Of a stretch of DNA of 64,000 nucleotides, positions 7,477 to 15,997 are shown one piece after another; the stretch's first letter is position 1; every line of letters starts with the position of its first letter. This stretch comes from Mycobacterium sp. ENV421. Its GTDB lineage: Bacteria; Actinomycetota; Actinomycetes; Mycobacteriales; Mycobacteriaceae. Location: the NCBI RefSeq assembly GCF_002887815.1, contig NZ_PDHO01000004.1, positions 1 to 64,000 on the forward strand, in the 5' to 3' direction. A program made the translations under genes and the position numbers. Under the pieces are notes generated by a model. That model searched no databases. It worked only from the letters and a program-made list of their open reading frames with translations, and was not told the DNA's origin.

Positions 7477-8211
7477 ATGACTCTCCCCGTTCCGGTATCA
7501 CTGACGCGTCGGCATGCGGTGCCGATCCTGATCGGCCTCACCGCACTGTCGCTGGCGGCATGCGGGTCCTCTCCCACCGCCGCGACCTCCTCGACACAAG
7601 CAGCGGGGTCGACGAGCGCGACGGCGCCGGCGACCTCGGGTTCCGCACCGTCGAAAGGCGGTGCCAAGGACCACGTGTCGGGTTTGATCACGTCGGTCAA
7701 CGGCGGCACGGCCGTGGTCAGCGACAAGAACGTCACGTCCAACGTGGGCTTCACCTCGGCGACGAAGGTCTCCGAGGTGACCCCGGCCGCGGTCACCGAC
7801 GTCACCGTCGGCAGCTGTGTTTCTGTGCGTCCGGCCCGCGGCAGCAACCCGGCGCCGGACGGTCCGGTGACGGCGGCGGCGATATCGGTCAGCGCACCGA
7901 GAGACGGCCAATGCTTCGCCGGCGCCCGTCAACAGGCCGGTTCCGCGGGTCACGGTGGCGTGCGCGGCACGGTGACCTCGGTCAGTGGCGGCACGCTGGT
8001 CGTGACGGCGGCGGGGAGCAACACACCCACCAATGTCACCCTGGCCGGTACCACCACCTACACCAAGCGCGCTGCCGGCGACGTCCAGGCGATCGCGCAA
8101 GGAATGTGCGTCAACGCGCGCGGCACCAAGGATGGCGGCGGCACGCTTCAGGCGACCATGATCGGCCTGCGGCCGGCCGACAACGGCAGTTGCCCGGCGA
8201 TGAACCGATGA
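7477..8211 (+). CDS. Lipoprotein with two DUF5666-like repeats
   Basis: A 244-residue exported protein. After a basic start (SLTRRH) comes a hydrophobic helix ending in the lipobox LAAC (Cys29), then a Ser/Thr/Ala-rich linker and two homologous beta modules: one starting GLITSVNGGTAVV and one starting GTVTSVSGGTLVV, each ending with a G-x-C-V-x-x-R segment. This matches DUF5666 architecture. I start at the ATG at 7477 because it places the positively charged residues directly before the signal helix; the frame is open to 7429. Predicted to be anchored in the outer leaflet of the plasma membrane. Function unknown. Confidence 0.75.
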   Translation: MTLPVPVSLTRRHAVPILIGLTALSLAACGSSPTAATSSTQAAGSTSATAPATSGSAPSKGGAKDHVSGLITSVNGGTAVVSDKNVTSNVGFTSATKVSEVTPAAVTDVTVGSCVSVRPARGSNPAPDGPVTAAAISVSAPRDGQCFAGARQQAGSAGHGGVRGTVTSVSGGTLVVTAAGSNTPTNVTLAGTTTYTKRAAGDVQAIAQGMCVNARGTKDGGGTLQATMIGLRPADNGSCPAMNR

Positions 8212-8253
8212 GCTGTTCCTGCGCATAGAGCAGGGCCGTGCGACGGTGTTCCG

Positions 8254-8655
8254 ATGACAGTCTTCGTCGTCGACGCACAGGTGGCCATCGACCTCGCGAC
8301 CGGCGGACGGACCGTTGCGCCGGAACACAGCCTCACCGCCCCCACCCTGCTCCGCTCACAGGCGCTCGCACTTGTCTACAGCTCGGTGCGCCGTGGCGAC
8401 TACGACGAACGGACCGGGCGGAAGGTTCTCGACGATATCCGGGGACTTCGAATCCGCCTTCTCGGTGATCGAGCGCTGCAGGATCGTGCGTGGCGGATCG
8501 CCGCCACGCTGAACTGGCCGGACACCTATCGCTCCGAGTACATCGCATTGACGCAGCTGCAAGCAGACGCACTGGCCACCGTCGATGAGGAACTCGAGGC
8601 AGCGGCAGGCGCATTCGTCGAAACCGTCTCCCCCGCCGCGATTCTGCGGCCCTAG
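8254..8655 (+). CDS. PIN-domain protein, VapC-like, no antitoxin seen
   Basis: A 133-residue PIN-fold protein. VVDAQVAIDL places the first metal-binding Asp at residue 7, and Asp residues in DTYRSEYIAL and ATVDEEL match the later acidic positions. The acidic residue usually found in the second helix is replaced by Gln in TLLRSQALAL, so nuclease activity is uncertain. Typical VapC toxins are preceded by a small vapB antitoxin gene; here the 42 bp upstream of the ATG hold none, and the upstream gene is a lipoprotein. It may be an orphan or a non-toxin PIN protein. Confidence 0.7.
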   Translation: MTVFVVDAQVAIDLATGGRTVAPEHSLTAPTLLRSQALALVYSSVRRGDYDERTGRKVLDDIRGLRIRLLGDRALQDRAWRIAATLNWPDTYRSEYIALTQLQADALATVDEELEAAAGAFVETVSPAAILRP

Positions 8656-8732
8656 CGTAACGATCGAAGCTCATCTTGACCTGAAACAGACAACAATCAG
8701 CGTGGGAACACCGTTCACGGCAGTCACATCGT

Positions 8733-8738
8733 TAACAT
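8733..8738 (+). promoter_or_regulatory. Leaderless -10 of the DUF1906 gene
   Basis: TAACAT, 6 nt, ATG at 8745. Confidence 0.5.
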
Positions 8739-8744
8739 CGCGCG

Positions 8745-9533
8745 ATGCACGATTTGCCCCCGGCCGCAGGCCGTCCGGTCACCCGGCGTGACGCGTTGCG
8801 CTTCGCCGGCGCCGTGGCGGGCCTCGGTGCCGCATCGCTGGGCTGGGGCACGCCGGAGGCCGCCGCCGCGGCCCCCACCCTGATCGACTTCGCGGCCAAA
8901 CAGATCCCCGCCCAGCACATCCGTGCCGCCGGCCACTCCGGGGTGGTCAACTATGTCTCGACCTCACGGCCGGGCTCGTCGTTCGGCGCCAAGCCGATCA
9001 CCCTGCCCTACGCACAGTCGCTGACCGCCGCGGGTCTGGTGATCGTCAGCAACTACCAATACGGAAAGCCAGGTGGGACAGCACCGTCGGACTTCCTGCG
9101 CGGTTACGCCGGCGGTGTCGCCGACGCACGCACCGCCTGGCAGCTGCACACCGCGGCCGGCGGCGGCCAGAGTGCCCCGGTATTCTTCACCATCGACGAG
9201 GACATCAATCGCGACACATGGAATCGCGTTGCACTCCAATGGTTTCGAGGGATCAACTCGGTGCTCGGTGTTCAGCGCACGGGGGTCTACGGCGGTATCG
9301 ACGTGTGCCAGTGGGCGTTGGCAGACGGCGTCATCGGGCGGTCGTGCACGCCTGGCCGCGCGTGGGCCTGGCAGACCAAGGCGTGGTCCGGCAACCGGGT
9401 GCACCCCGCCGCCGTTCTCTACCAGCGCATCGTGAGCACCGCGTCGAACCCCGGCCCTTTGGTCGGCGGCCTGGAAGTCGACGTCAACGACGTCCTGGCC
9501 TCCGATGTCGGCCAGTGGAACCTGCATCCGTGA
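8745..9533 (+). CDS. Tat-exported DUF1906 protein (Rv2525c-like)
   Basis: A 262-residue protein with a twin-arginine signal: TRRDALRFAG at residues 13-22, hydrophobic helix, and an Ala-rich cleavage region near residue 43. The mature part is a DUF1906 glycoside-hydrolase-like TIM barrel: NYVSTSRPG, GLVIVSNYQYGKPGG, then VFFTIDEDIN with the acidic pair expected at the active site, and TGVYGGIDVC. The M. tuberculosis homologue Rv2525c is a Tat substrate linked to cell-envelope phenotypes; that is family knowledge. The start is supported by a leaderless-type hexamer. The protein is expected outside the membrane, acting on peptidoglycan or another wall polysaccharide. Confidence 0.82.
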   Translation: MHDLPPAAGRPVTRRDALRFAGAVAGLGAASLGWGTPEAAAAAPTLIDFAAKQIPAQHIRAAGHSGVVNYVSTSRPGSSFGAKPITLPYAQSLTAAGLVIVSNYQYGKPGGTAPSDFLRGYAGGVADARTAWQLHTAAGGGQSAPVFFTIDEDINRDTWNRVALQWFRGINSVLGVQRTGVYGGIDVCQWALADGVIGRSCTPGRAWAWQTKAWSGNRVHPAAVLYQRIVSTASNPGPLVGGLEVDVNDVLASDVGQWNLHP

Positions 9534-9560
9534 CGGCATCTGCGCGCGATCGTCGCGTCA

Positions 9561-9586
9561 CCTAGCCGAAACACGCCCCGGCTAGG
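9561..9586 (+). terminator. Hairpin after DUF1906 gene, overlapping next promoter
   Basis: CCTAGCCG and CGGCTAGG form a perfect 8-bp stem with a 10-nt loop, followed by TTT. It lies 27 bp after the DUF1906 stop and could terminate transcription. The right arm also contains TAGGTT (9583-9588), a good -10 for the HD gene, so it may instead be an operator. Confidence 0.4.
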
Positions 9587-9619
9587 TTTGGCCGGACGCC
9601 GTCCCGAGAGGAGCCGACG

Positions 9620-10189
9620 ATGAGCGCGCCGACCCGGGCGACATACCGCACCATGGCCGAAGGCACCGCGCAGGACTATGCGCTGATCGAGCGGGCCGAA
9701 GCGGCCAACAACGCCGGACTGGTGGACCGGGTGCTGGCCCTGGTGGAAGCCCTGGCCGAGGGACAGCAGGCCTACCCGATCAGCCGGCTCGATCATTCCC
9801 TGCAATCGGCGACCCGCGCCTTCGAGGACGGTCGCCCGCCCGACTACGTCGTGGCGGCCCTGCTACACGACATCGGCGACACCTATGCGCCCCATGCGCA
9901 CGGGGCGTTCGCGTCCGCCGTCATAGCGCCGTACGTCTCCGAACAGGTGGCCTGGATCGTCCGGGTGCACCCCGAATTTCAGCAGTACTACTACGCGCCG
10001 CACATGGGCGGCTTCCGGGACGCCCGGGAGCGGTATCGCGGGCACCCGTGGTTCGGCGACGCCGTGGAGTTCTGTGAAAGCTACGACCAGAACTGTTTCG
10101 ACGCGCAGTTCGAGCACCGGCCGCTCGAGTTCTTCCGGCCCATGGTCGAGGACGTCTTCGCCCGCGAGCCGTGGCTCGCGGCACGCTGA
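9620..10189 (+). CDS. HD-domain protein, PhnZ-like mixed-valent diiron oxygenase candidate
   Basis: A 189-residue HD-fold protein. The segment YPISRLDHSLQSATRAFEDG (residues 52-71) followed by VAALLHDIGDTY (79-90) gives the first His and the HD pair; the further His residues in PHAHGAF and RVHPEFQQYY complete an HD metal site. The tyrosine just before the first His and the overall length match the PhnZ/MIOX-type diiron oxygenases that cleave organophosphonates or inositol better than HD phosphohydrolases. Substrate not known. Start ATG with GAGAGGAG 9 nt upstream. Confidence 0.7.
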   Translation: MSAPTRATYRTMAEGTAQDYALIERAEAANNAGLVDRVLALVEALAEGQQAYPISRLDHSLQSATRAFEDGRPPDYVVAALLHDIGDTYAPHAHGAFASAVIAPYVSEQVAWIVRVHPEFQQYYYAPHMGGFRDARERYRGHPWFGDAVEFCESYDQNCFDAQFEHRPLEFFRPMVEDVFAREPWLAAR

Positions 10190-10190
10190 T

Positions 10191-10280
10191 TCAGGCGGCG
10201 TCCTGGGCGCTGGCGCAGGATGCGCAGTCGGGGCTGTCGATGTCGAGTTGCCCGCAAGCCGGGCAGATGAACGGAATCAT
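10191..10280 (-). CDS. 29-residue zinc-ribbon peptide
   Basis: A very short frame with a strong AAGGA site 6 nt before its ATG. The peptide begins MIPFICPACGQLDIDSPDC and has four cysteines arranged C-x2-C-x9-C-x2-C (Cys6, Cys9, Cys19, Cys22), enough to bind one zinc as a complete rubredoxin-type knuckle pair. It is flanked tightly: its stop is one base from the stop of the convergent HD gene, and it follows the SDR gene on the same strand after a 96-bp gap. The ribosome binding site and the clean metal motif argue against chance. Role unknown; such mini zinc ribbons often act as protein or RNA contacts. Confidence 0.6.
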   Translation of the reverse strand: MIPFICPACGQLDIDSPDCASCASAQDAA

Positions 10281-10376
10281 CAGGTTTCCTTCGTCTCGCG
10301 GTCCGACGTCGGCTGTCGACGACGCTGGCGGATTCTTACCCCGCGCCGTCACGCTCGAAACGTCGTCGCCTTGCCG

Positions 10377-11174
10377 CTACCGCAGGGTGCGTTGGTAGCG
10401 GCGCATACCGGCGATCCAGCGGTCGTAGTCGGCGCCTTTCTGCCGGTACATCGTCAGCACCTCGGGGTGTGGCAGCACCAGGAACGTCCCATCGACGATC
10501 GCCTGAACCACGAGGGCTGCCACGGTGTCCGGACTGATCACCTCGCCCGCACTGGTGACCGCAGAGCCGGCCACCCGGATCTCTTCGTCCGGCGAGTCGG
10601 ACATGCCCCGCAGCAGCGGGGTGTCCACCCCCATCGGGCATAGGCAGCTCACACCAATCCCGTTGTCGCCGTATCGAATCGCCAGCCATTCGGCGAACCC
10701 GACGGCAGCGTGCTTGGTCACGCTGTAGGGGGCGGCGCCGAGTTGGGTGAGCAGACCGGCGGCCGACGCGGTGACGACGAAGTGCCCACTGCCCCGCGCA
10801 ACCCATTCCGGCATGACTGCCTTGGCCGCCCGGATGTGCGCACGCAGGTTGATGTCGATGATCCGGTCCCAGGCGGCTTCGTCGTCGCCGAGTCCGGCTT
10901 CACCGGTGATACCGGCGTTGGCAACGTAGATGTCCGTTCGCCCGAACGCCCCGCGCGCGGCATCGAGCAGGGCGGCGATTCCGTCCCGGCTCGACGCGTC
11001 CGCCGCCACCCCGACGCCACCGATCATCGCAGCGGTGTCAGCCGCCGAATCCGCGTCGATGTCGCCGACCACCACCGAGGCGCCGCCCGCTGCCAGGGCC
11101 GCAGCGACAGACCTGCCGATGCCTGAGCCCGCTCCGGTGACCACCGCCACCGCGTTGTCGATGTCCACGGGCAC
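10377..11174 (-). CDS. Short-chain dehydrogenase/reductase
   Basis: A 265-residue NAD(P)-dependent SDR. The Rossmann glycine motif TGAGSGIG (residues 13-20), the NAG motif (VANAGITG), the active-site Ser in VVTASAAGL and Y-x3-K (YSVTK) are all present. VVGDID with an Asp after the second strand favours NAD(H). I begin at the GTG at 11174; the frame is open to 11219 but the extra residues precede the fold and lack a better start. Substrate unknown; many mycobacterial paralogues exist. Confidence 0.85.
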   Translation of the reverse strand: MPVDIDNAVAVVTGAGSGIGRSVAAALAAGGASVVVGDIDADSAADTAAMIGGVGVAADASSRDGIAALLDAARGAFGRTDIYVANAGITGEAGLGDDEAAWDRIIDINLRAHIRAAKAVMPEWVARGSGHFVVTASAAGLLTQLGAAPYSVTKHAAVGFAEWLAIRYGDNGIGVSCLCPMGVDTPLLRGMSDSPDEEIRVAGSAVTSAGEVISPDTVAALVVQAIVDGTFLVLPHPEVLTMYRQKGADYDRWIAGMRRYQRTLR

Positions 11175-11291
11175 ATGTCTAGCGCACGGGACGGAGGTTG
11201 CGCGTCCAGCCACCCACACGTTGAAAAGCTGAAACGTTGCTGCTGATGCACCAGCGGGTGTTTAGACCAGCTTCTGACCGGTGATTTGCCT

Positions 11292-11319
11292 TTGTACTCC
11301 TTTGCACGTCCGCTATTCT
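11292..11319 (+). promoter_or_regulatory. Candidate sigma-A-type promoter of the first GGDEF-EAL gene
   Basis: TTGTAC at 11292-11297, 16 bp, TATTCT at 11314-11319, which gives a leader of about 55 nt before the ATG at 11381. Prediction from consensus only. Confidence 0.3.
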
Positions 11320-11380
11320 GGCTGCGGCTTCACGTTGTCCCGGAGAGTTGTGCCACCGGGCGGTGCAGGAAGGGGCCGCG

Positions 11381-13735
11381 ATGCCCAAGACCGCCCGGGT
11401 CGCGATTGGTACCTCGGTGATCTTCGCGACCTTCGTGGTCTGGATTCTCAGCGGGAGATCGCACGGTGATGCCGTCAAAGCCGTCGACGACATCGTGTTC
11501 GTGCTGCTGACGGTTCCCGCTGCGTTGTTCACGGCCCTGGCGGCGCGAGCAGTGCACGGGAGGCTGCGGGCCGCGTGGGTTGCCATCACGATCGGGATGG
11601 TCGGCTGGGCACTCGGCGAGATCCTGTGGACCTATTACGAGCTCGCTCTCGAGGAACCCCCGTTCCCATCCCTGGCCGACGCGGCCTATCTGATCATGCC
11701 GGTCGGCTTCGGCGTGGGTCTGCTGCTGTTCCCCGCCGACAGCGGCCAGTCACGGGCCAGGACACTGCTCGACGGGGTGATCGTGGCCGGGTCGCTCTTT
11801 CTGGTGAGCTGGGTGACGATCCTGAACCCGATCTACTCAGCCGGCTCGGACGGCGCACCGGCGGTGATCATCTCCCTGGCCTACCCGCTGTCGGATGTGG
11901 TGGTCCTCACCATCGCGGCGATGGCGTGGCTGCGCGCTGCCGACGATCAGCGCGGGGTGTCGACGCTGTTGACCATCGCGATGGTTGTCATTGCTCTGTC
12001 CGACAGCGGCTTTGCCTACCTATCGGCGAAGAACGACTACTCCAGCGGAAACCTGATCGACATCGGATGGGTCGCCGGCCTGATGCTCATCATGGTGGCG
12101 GCCACCGCCAGCCGTGACGAGGTTCGCCGGCCCCGCGTACGCGCCAGCCTGGCCGGCTGGGCTCCGGTCTGGTTCCCCTACGCGCCACTTCTCCTGGCCG
12201 GCATCGTCGCCGCCGCCGAACCGGCCACCGTCTTCCAAACCCCGTTGGTAGGGACGGTCGGAACGCTGCTGATGCTCGCGGTTCTGGGCCGCCAGTATCT
12301 GGCGGTGCGGGAAAATCGCCGACTGCTCGCCACCGTCGCCGAACAGGCGCTGCGTGATCCGTTGACGGGCCTGGCCAACCGCGCGATGTTCTCCGACCGA
12401 CTCCAGGAGGCGATGCAGCGCCGCGAGCGGGACAGCGGGGCGGTGGCGCTGATCATCCTGGACCTGAACGATTTCAAGCTTGTCAACGACACACTCGGTC
12501 ATCCAGCCGGCGATGAATTGCTGAACCGGGCCGGTGAACGAATCCTGGGTTGTGTCCGCAACAGCGACACCGTGGCCCGCCTGGGCGGCGACGAGTTCGT
12601 CGTCCTCGTCGACGACGACCCGCTGCACAAGCACGCCGACCAGATCGCCCAGCGGGTGGCCGAGTCCTTCGACAAGCCGTTCGCCATCGATGGCCAGGAA
12701 TTGTTCATCCGACCCAGCGTCGGGCTGGCCGTCGCGGGCGCCGACGAACCCGAGGTATCCGCCGAAGAACTGGTCAAACGCGCAGACACCGCCATGTATG
12801 CGGCCAAGAAAACCCGCACCAACGGTGTGCACCGGTTCACCCCCGATCTGCAGGTGGCCACGTCTCCCGACGACGGCCTGGTCCACCGGTTGCGCAGCAC
12901 ACCGTCCACCGAGGATTCAGCCGCGGCCCAGCTGTTGGGTGAGCTACGCCAAGCGATCGACTCCGTCGAGCTCACGCTGGCCTATCAGCCCAAGTTCGAC
13001 CTCCTCACCGGCCACATGGTGGGTGTCGAGGCCCTGGTGCGCTGGCCGCACCATCGCCGCGGGCTGCTCAGTCCCGACGAATTCCTGCCACTCGTTCGCC
13101 ATCACGGTCTGATGCGCCCGGTCACCGATCTGGTGATCAACACCGCACTCGACGCTGCGCGGGGGTGGCATCAGGCCGCGGTGCATCTGCCGATCGCCGT
13201 CAACATGTCGGCACCGCTGCTTGCCGATCCGCATCTGCCCGCCCGCATCCGTCGGGCGCTCGCGGACCGGAACCTGCCCGCCAGTGCGCTGACCGTCGAG
13301 ATCACCGAAGACCTGGTACTCGGCAACATCGAAGGCACTCGGGAAGTTCTGAACCAGTTGCGCCGCAGTGGAATTCGTATCGCCATCGATGACTTCGGGA
13401 CTGGCTACTCCACCCTGTCCTATCTGTGCGAGCTGCCGGTCGACGAGGTGAAGCTGGACCGGCGGCTCGTCGTCCAGATTCTGCACGATGCCAGGGTGGC
13501 GACCGTGGTCCATGCGGTGATCACGCTCGCTCACGAACTGGGCTTGATCGTCGTCGCCGAGGGTGTCGAAGACGCCGACGTCGCCGCGCGCCTCATCGAG
13601 TTCGGCTGCGATGTGGTGCAGGGCTTCTACTTCAGCGTGCCCTTGTCAGCCGACGACGTGTTGCGGATGGTCACCGATGCGCCGGAACCCCTCGGTGCCG
13701 GAACCCCTGTGACGTCAGGAACAGAACGGACCTGA
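11381..13735 (+). CDS. Membrane GGDEF-EAL cyclic-di-GMP enzyme
   Basis: A 784-residue protein with about eight N-terminal membrane helices (residues 8 to about 300), a GGDEF diguanylate cyclase domain with the intact signature GGDEF at 402-406, and an EAL phosphodiesterase domain with EAL at 550-552 and the downstream DDFGTGYS, KLDR and AEGVE motifs. The inhibitory I-site RxxD (RNSD) is present nine residues before GGDEF, so product inhibition is possible. Both catalytic domains look active, hence a bifunctional enzyme making and degrading c-di-GMP under control of the membrane sensor. Start ATG at 11381, preceded by AGGAAGGGG. Confidence 0.92.
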   Translation: MPKTARVAIGTSVIFATFVVWILSGRSHGDAVKAVDDIVFVLLTVPAALFTALAARAVHGRLRAAWVAITIGMVGWALGEILWTYYELALEEPPFPSLADAAYLIMPVGFGVGLLLFPADSGQSRARTLLDGVIVAGSLFLVSWVTILNPIYSAGSDGAPAVIISLAYPLSDVVVLTIAAMAWLRAADDQRGVSTLLTIAMVVIALSDSGFAYLSAKNDYSSGNLIDIGWVAGLMLIMVAATASRDEVRRPRVRASLAGWAPVWFPYAPLLLAGIVAAAEPATVFQTPLVGTVGTLLMLAVLGRQYLAVRENRRLLATVAEQALRDPLTGLANRAMFSDRLQEAMQRRERDSGAVALIILDLNDFKLVNDTLGHPAGDELLNRAGERILGCVRNSDTVARLGGDEFVVLVDDDPLHKHADQIAQRVAESFDKPFAIDGQELFIRPSVGLAVAGADEPEVSAEELVKRADTAMYAAKKTRTNGVHRFTPDLQVATSPDDGLVHRLRSTPSTEDSAAAQLLGELRQAIDSVELTLAYQPKFDLLTGHMVGVEALVRWPHHRRGLLSPDEFLPLVRHHGLMRPVTDLVINTALDAARGWHQAAVHLPIAVNMSAPLLADPHLPARIRRALADRNLPASALTVEITEDLVLGNIEGTREVLNQLRRSGIRIAIDDFGTGYSTLSYLCELPVDEVKLDRRLVVQILHDARVATVVHAVITLAHELGLIVVAEGVEDADVAARLIEFGCDVVQGFYFSVPLSADDVLRMVTDAPEPLGAGTPVTSGTERT

Positions 13736-13793
13736 GCCCGGCCCGATTTGGGATGATGAAGGCCGAATCGCCGCGTTGGCAAGGGAGGTCGTG

Positions 13794-14237
13794 ATGACAC
13801 CGACAGACAACTCCCCCACCGCGCCGGTACTGCTCTACGACGGTGTGTGCGGGGTCTGCAATAGCGCGGTGCGCGCCATTCTTCGACACGACCGGCGCGG
13901 GACTCTGCGCTTCGCGGCGTTGGACAGCGACTTCGCTCGCGAGATGATCGCTCGGCACCCCGAGCTGGCCGGTGCGGACACCGCGGTCTTCGTACGCGAC
14001 GCCGGGCGACCCAGCGAAACCGTGTACCTGCGCTCGACGGCGTTGCTGCAGGTCGCGGCATATCTCGGCGGCTGGTGGCGGTTGACACTGACGGCGTACG
14101 TGATCCCGCGGGCCGCGCGCGACTGGCTCTACGAACGGTTCGCCGCCGTGCGTTACCGGATCGGCGGCCGGCATGACACCTGCCCGATCCCGACAGCAGA
14201 GGTGCGCAACCGCTTCCTGGACTCGGCCTACGGCTGA
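13794..14237 (+). CDS. DCC-family thiol-disulfide oxidoreductase-like protein (DUF393)
   Basis: A 147-residue protein with the defining N-terminal motif LYDGVCGVCN (residues 14-23; Asp-Gly-x-Cys-x2-Cys), followed by RRGTLRFAALDS and a hydrophobic helix region near YLGGWWRL. DCC proteins are thioredoxin-like and presumed redox-active. Start ATG at 13794 with GGGAGG upstream; the frame extends to 13776 without a better site. It lies 58 bp after the GGDEF-EAL gene on the same strand and may be co-transcribed. Partner unknown. Confidence 0.8.
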   Translation: MTPTDNSPTAPVLLYDGVCGVCNSAVRAILRHDRRGTLRFAALDSDFAREMIARHPELAGADTAVFVRDAGRPSETVYLRSTALLQVAAYLGGWWRLTLTAYVIPRAARDWLYERFAAVRYRIGGRHDTCPIPTAEVRNRFLDSAYG

Positions 14238-14279
14238 GCTGTCGGCACACCCGCTCTGTCGAGGCCGCCGCCCCTTCGC

Positions 14280-14285
14280 TAGCGT
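14280..14285 (+). promoter_or_regulatory. Candidate -10 of the DUF35/thiolase operon
   Basis: TAGCGT, giving a predicted start near 14292 and a short leader with GGAGG before the ATG at 14313. Confidence 0.35.
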
Positions 14286-14312
14286 CACAGGGACCTACGA
14301 ACGGAGGTTCAC

Positions 14313-14711
14313 ATGGCCGAGCGCATCCCGATGGTCGACTACCTCGTGCTCGACGACGGTGAACCCCATCTCGTGGCCCATGAATGCACGGCGTGCGGCG
14401 CCCGATTCTTCGACCGGCGCAACGCCTGCGCCAACTGTTTCGCCACCGATTTTCGGACCGTCCCCCTGGCAACCGAAGGCACAGTGCGCACGTTCACCAT
14501 CGTCACCTTCGCCGCACCGGGCGTGCCCGTCCCCTTCGTCGCGTCGATCATCGACTGCGACGGCACGCAAGTGCGTGCCAATCTCGTCAACGTCGAACCC
14601 GATCCCGAACACGTCCACGACGGCATGAAGGTGCGGCTGAGCACCTACTCACTCGGCGCCGACGCAGAAGGAACCGAGGCCATCGGCTTCGGCTTCGAGC
14701 CCGTGGCCTGA
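14313..14711 (+). CDS. DUF35 OB-fold protein with zinc ribbon, thiolase partner
   Basis: A 132-residue protein. The N-terminal rubredoxin-type zinc ribbon has cysteines in HECTACG and RNACANC (C-x2-C-x10-C-x2-C), followed by an OB fold (GTVRTFTIV, PFVASIIDCDG, ANLVNV). DUF35 proteins are obligate partners of SCP-x-type thiolases and aldolases; the best-studied case is the ChsH2 DUF35 domain with the Ltp2 aldolase in steroid degradation. The thiolase gene follows after 32 bp, so a heteromeric complex is expected. A GGAGG site precedes the ATG. Confidence 0.85.
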   Translation: MAERIPMVDYLVLDDGEPHLVAHECTACGARFFDRRNACANCFATDFRTVPLATEGTVRTFTIVTFAAPGVPVPFVASIIDCDGTQVRANLVNVEPDPEHVHDGMKVRLSTYSLGADAEGTEAIGFGFEPVA

Positions 14712-14743
14712 GTCCCGCCACCACACCGTTCCAAGGAGATGCC

Positions 14744-15955
14744 ATGAGTGCCAGCGACGACATTTTCATCCTCGGTATCCGGATGACCAAATTCGGCAAG
14801 CATGCCGATAAGGACGCCGTCGACCTGGCCGCGGAAGCCGCGATGGCCGCGCTCGCCGACGCCGGCGTGACCATGGCCGACATCGGCGTGCTGGCCGCCG
14901 GCAACCTGATGAACGCCAGCGCCGGCATCGGCCAGCAGCTGCAGAAGCAGATCGGCCAGACCGGGATCCCGGTGTACAACGTCGCCAACGCGTGCGCCAC
15001 CGGGGCTACCGCGCTGCGCACCGCGATCATGGCGGTCAAGGCCGGCGAGGTTCGCTACGGCATGGCAGTCGGTGTGGAAAAGCTCTCGGGCGCTGGACTT
15101 CTCGGCGCAGGCGGTCGCAAAAAGGACGACTCCGACGTCTGGCAGCCGGCCGGACGCTTCGGCGCCGTCGCACCGATCGACGGGCGCATCGGTACCGAGG
15201 CCATGCCCGGAGTGTTCGCCCAGATCGGCACCGAATACGGCCACAAGTACGGCGGCACGAGCTTCGAGCTGTTCGCCAAGATCAGCGAAAAGAACCACGC
15301 GCATTCGACATTGAATCCGCTTGCGGCCTACCAGAAGCGCTTCACGCTGGAGCAGATCATGAACGACGTCATGATCGCCTACCCCAACACCCGCCCGATG
15401 TGCTCGGCCAACTGTGACGGCGCTGCGGCAGCGATCGTGTGCAACGGCGAAACCCTCAAAACACTGTCGGCAGAACAACGTCGGCGCGCGGTGAAGGTGT
15501 CGGCGTCGGTGCTGACCTCCGACCCCTACGAAGAGGGCTGCCAGGTACTTCCGAACGTCAACACCCTGACGCGCAACGCCGCCGCCACCGCCTACGAGCA
15601 GGCCGGCATCGGGCCCGGCGACCTCGACCTGGTCGAGCTGCACGACTGCTTCGCGACCGCTGAACTGGTCCACTACGACAACCTGATGCTGTGCGAGGAA
15701 GGCGGTGCCGCCGACTTCTTCAACTCCGGCGCCACCTGGCGCGACGGCTCGACCCCGGTCAATGTGTCCGGTGGTCTGCAGTCCAAGGGTCATCCGATCG
15801 CGGCGACCGGCATCGCCAACATCTGGGAGATCTGCCACCATCTGCGCGGCGAGGCCGGCGATCGTCAGATCGAGAACGCCAAGGTTGGGCTTGCCCACGT
15901 CATCGGGCTCGGGTCGGCGTGCGGTGTCCACATCCTGGAGAAGTCCGCGGCCTGA
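14744..15955 (+). CDS. SCP-x/lipid-transfer-type thiolase
   Basis: A 403-residue thiolase-fold enzyme. The nucleophilic Cys lies in NVANACATGATAL, the later active-site residues in ELHDCFATAE and SKGHPIAATG, and the C-terminal Cys in GLGSACGVHIL. This set is typical of the lipid-transfer/SCP-x branch, which cleaves beta-keto- or beta-hydroxyacyl-CoAs. The frame is open well upstream through the DUF35 gene, but AAGGAGAT directly before the ATG at 14744 fixes the start. Paired with the DUF35 gene; no KstR-like site is visible, so there is no reason to place it in cholesterol catabolism. Confidence 0.88.
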   Translation: MSASDDIFILGIRMTKFGKHADKDAVDLAAEAAMAALADAGVTMADIGVLAAGNLMNASAGIGQQLQKQIGQTGIPVYNVANACATGATALRTAIMAVKAGEVRYGMAVGVEKLSGAGLLGAGGRKKDDSDVWQPAGRFGAVAPIDGRIGTEAMPGVFAQIGTEYGHKYGGTSFELFAKISEKNHAHSTLNPLAAYQKRFTLEQIMNDVMIAYPNTRPMCSANCDGAAAAIVCNGETLKTLSAEQRRRAVKVSASVLTSDPYEEGCQVLPNVNTLTRNAAATAYEQAGIGPGDLDLVELHDCFATAELVHYDNLMLCEEGGAADFFNSGATWRDGSTPVNVSGGLQSKGHPIAATGIANIWEICHHLRGEAGDRQIENAKVGLAHVIGLGSACGVHILEKSAA

Positions 15956-15997
15956 GCGCTGGGCGGAAGCGCTGTTCGGCGCTCGCACAGCAGTCGG

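Noticed and set aside
14238..14312. KstR-type TAGAAC/GTTCTA operator before the DUF35-thiolase pair
   Set aside because: No such palindrome is present in the gap.
14384..14743. N-terminal extension of the thiolase
   Set aside because: It is the +1 frame of the DUF35 gene; AAGGAGAT before the ATG at 14744 fixes the start.
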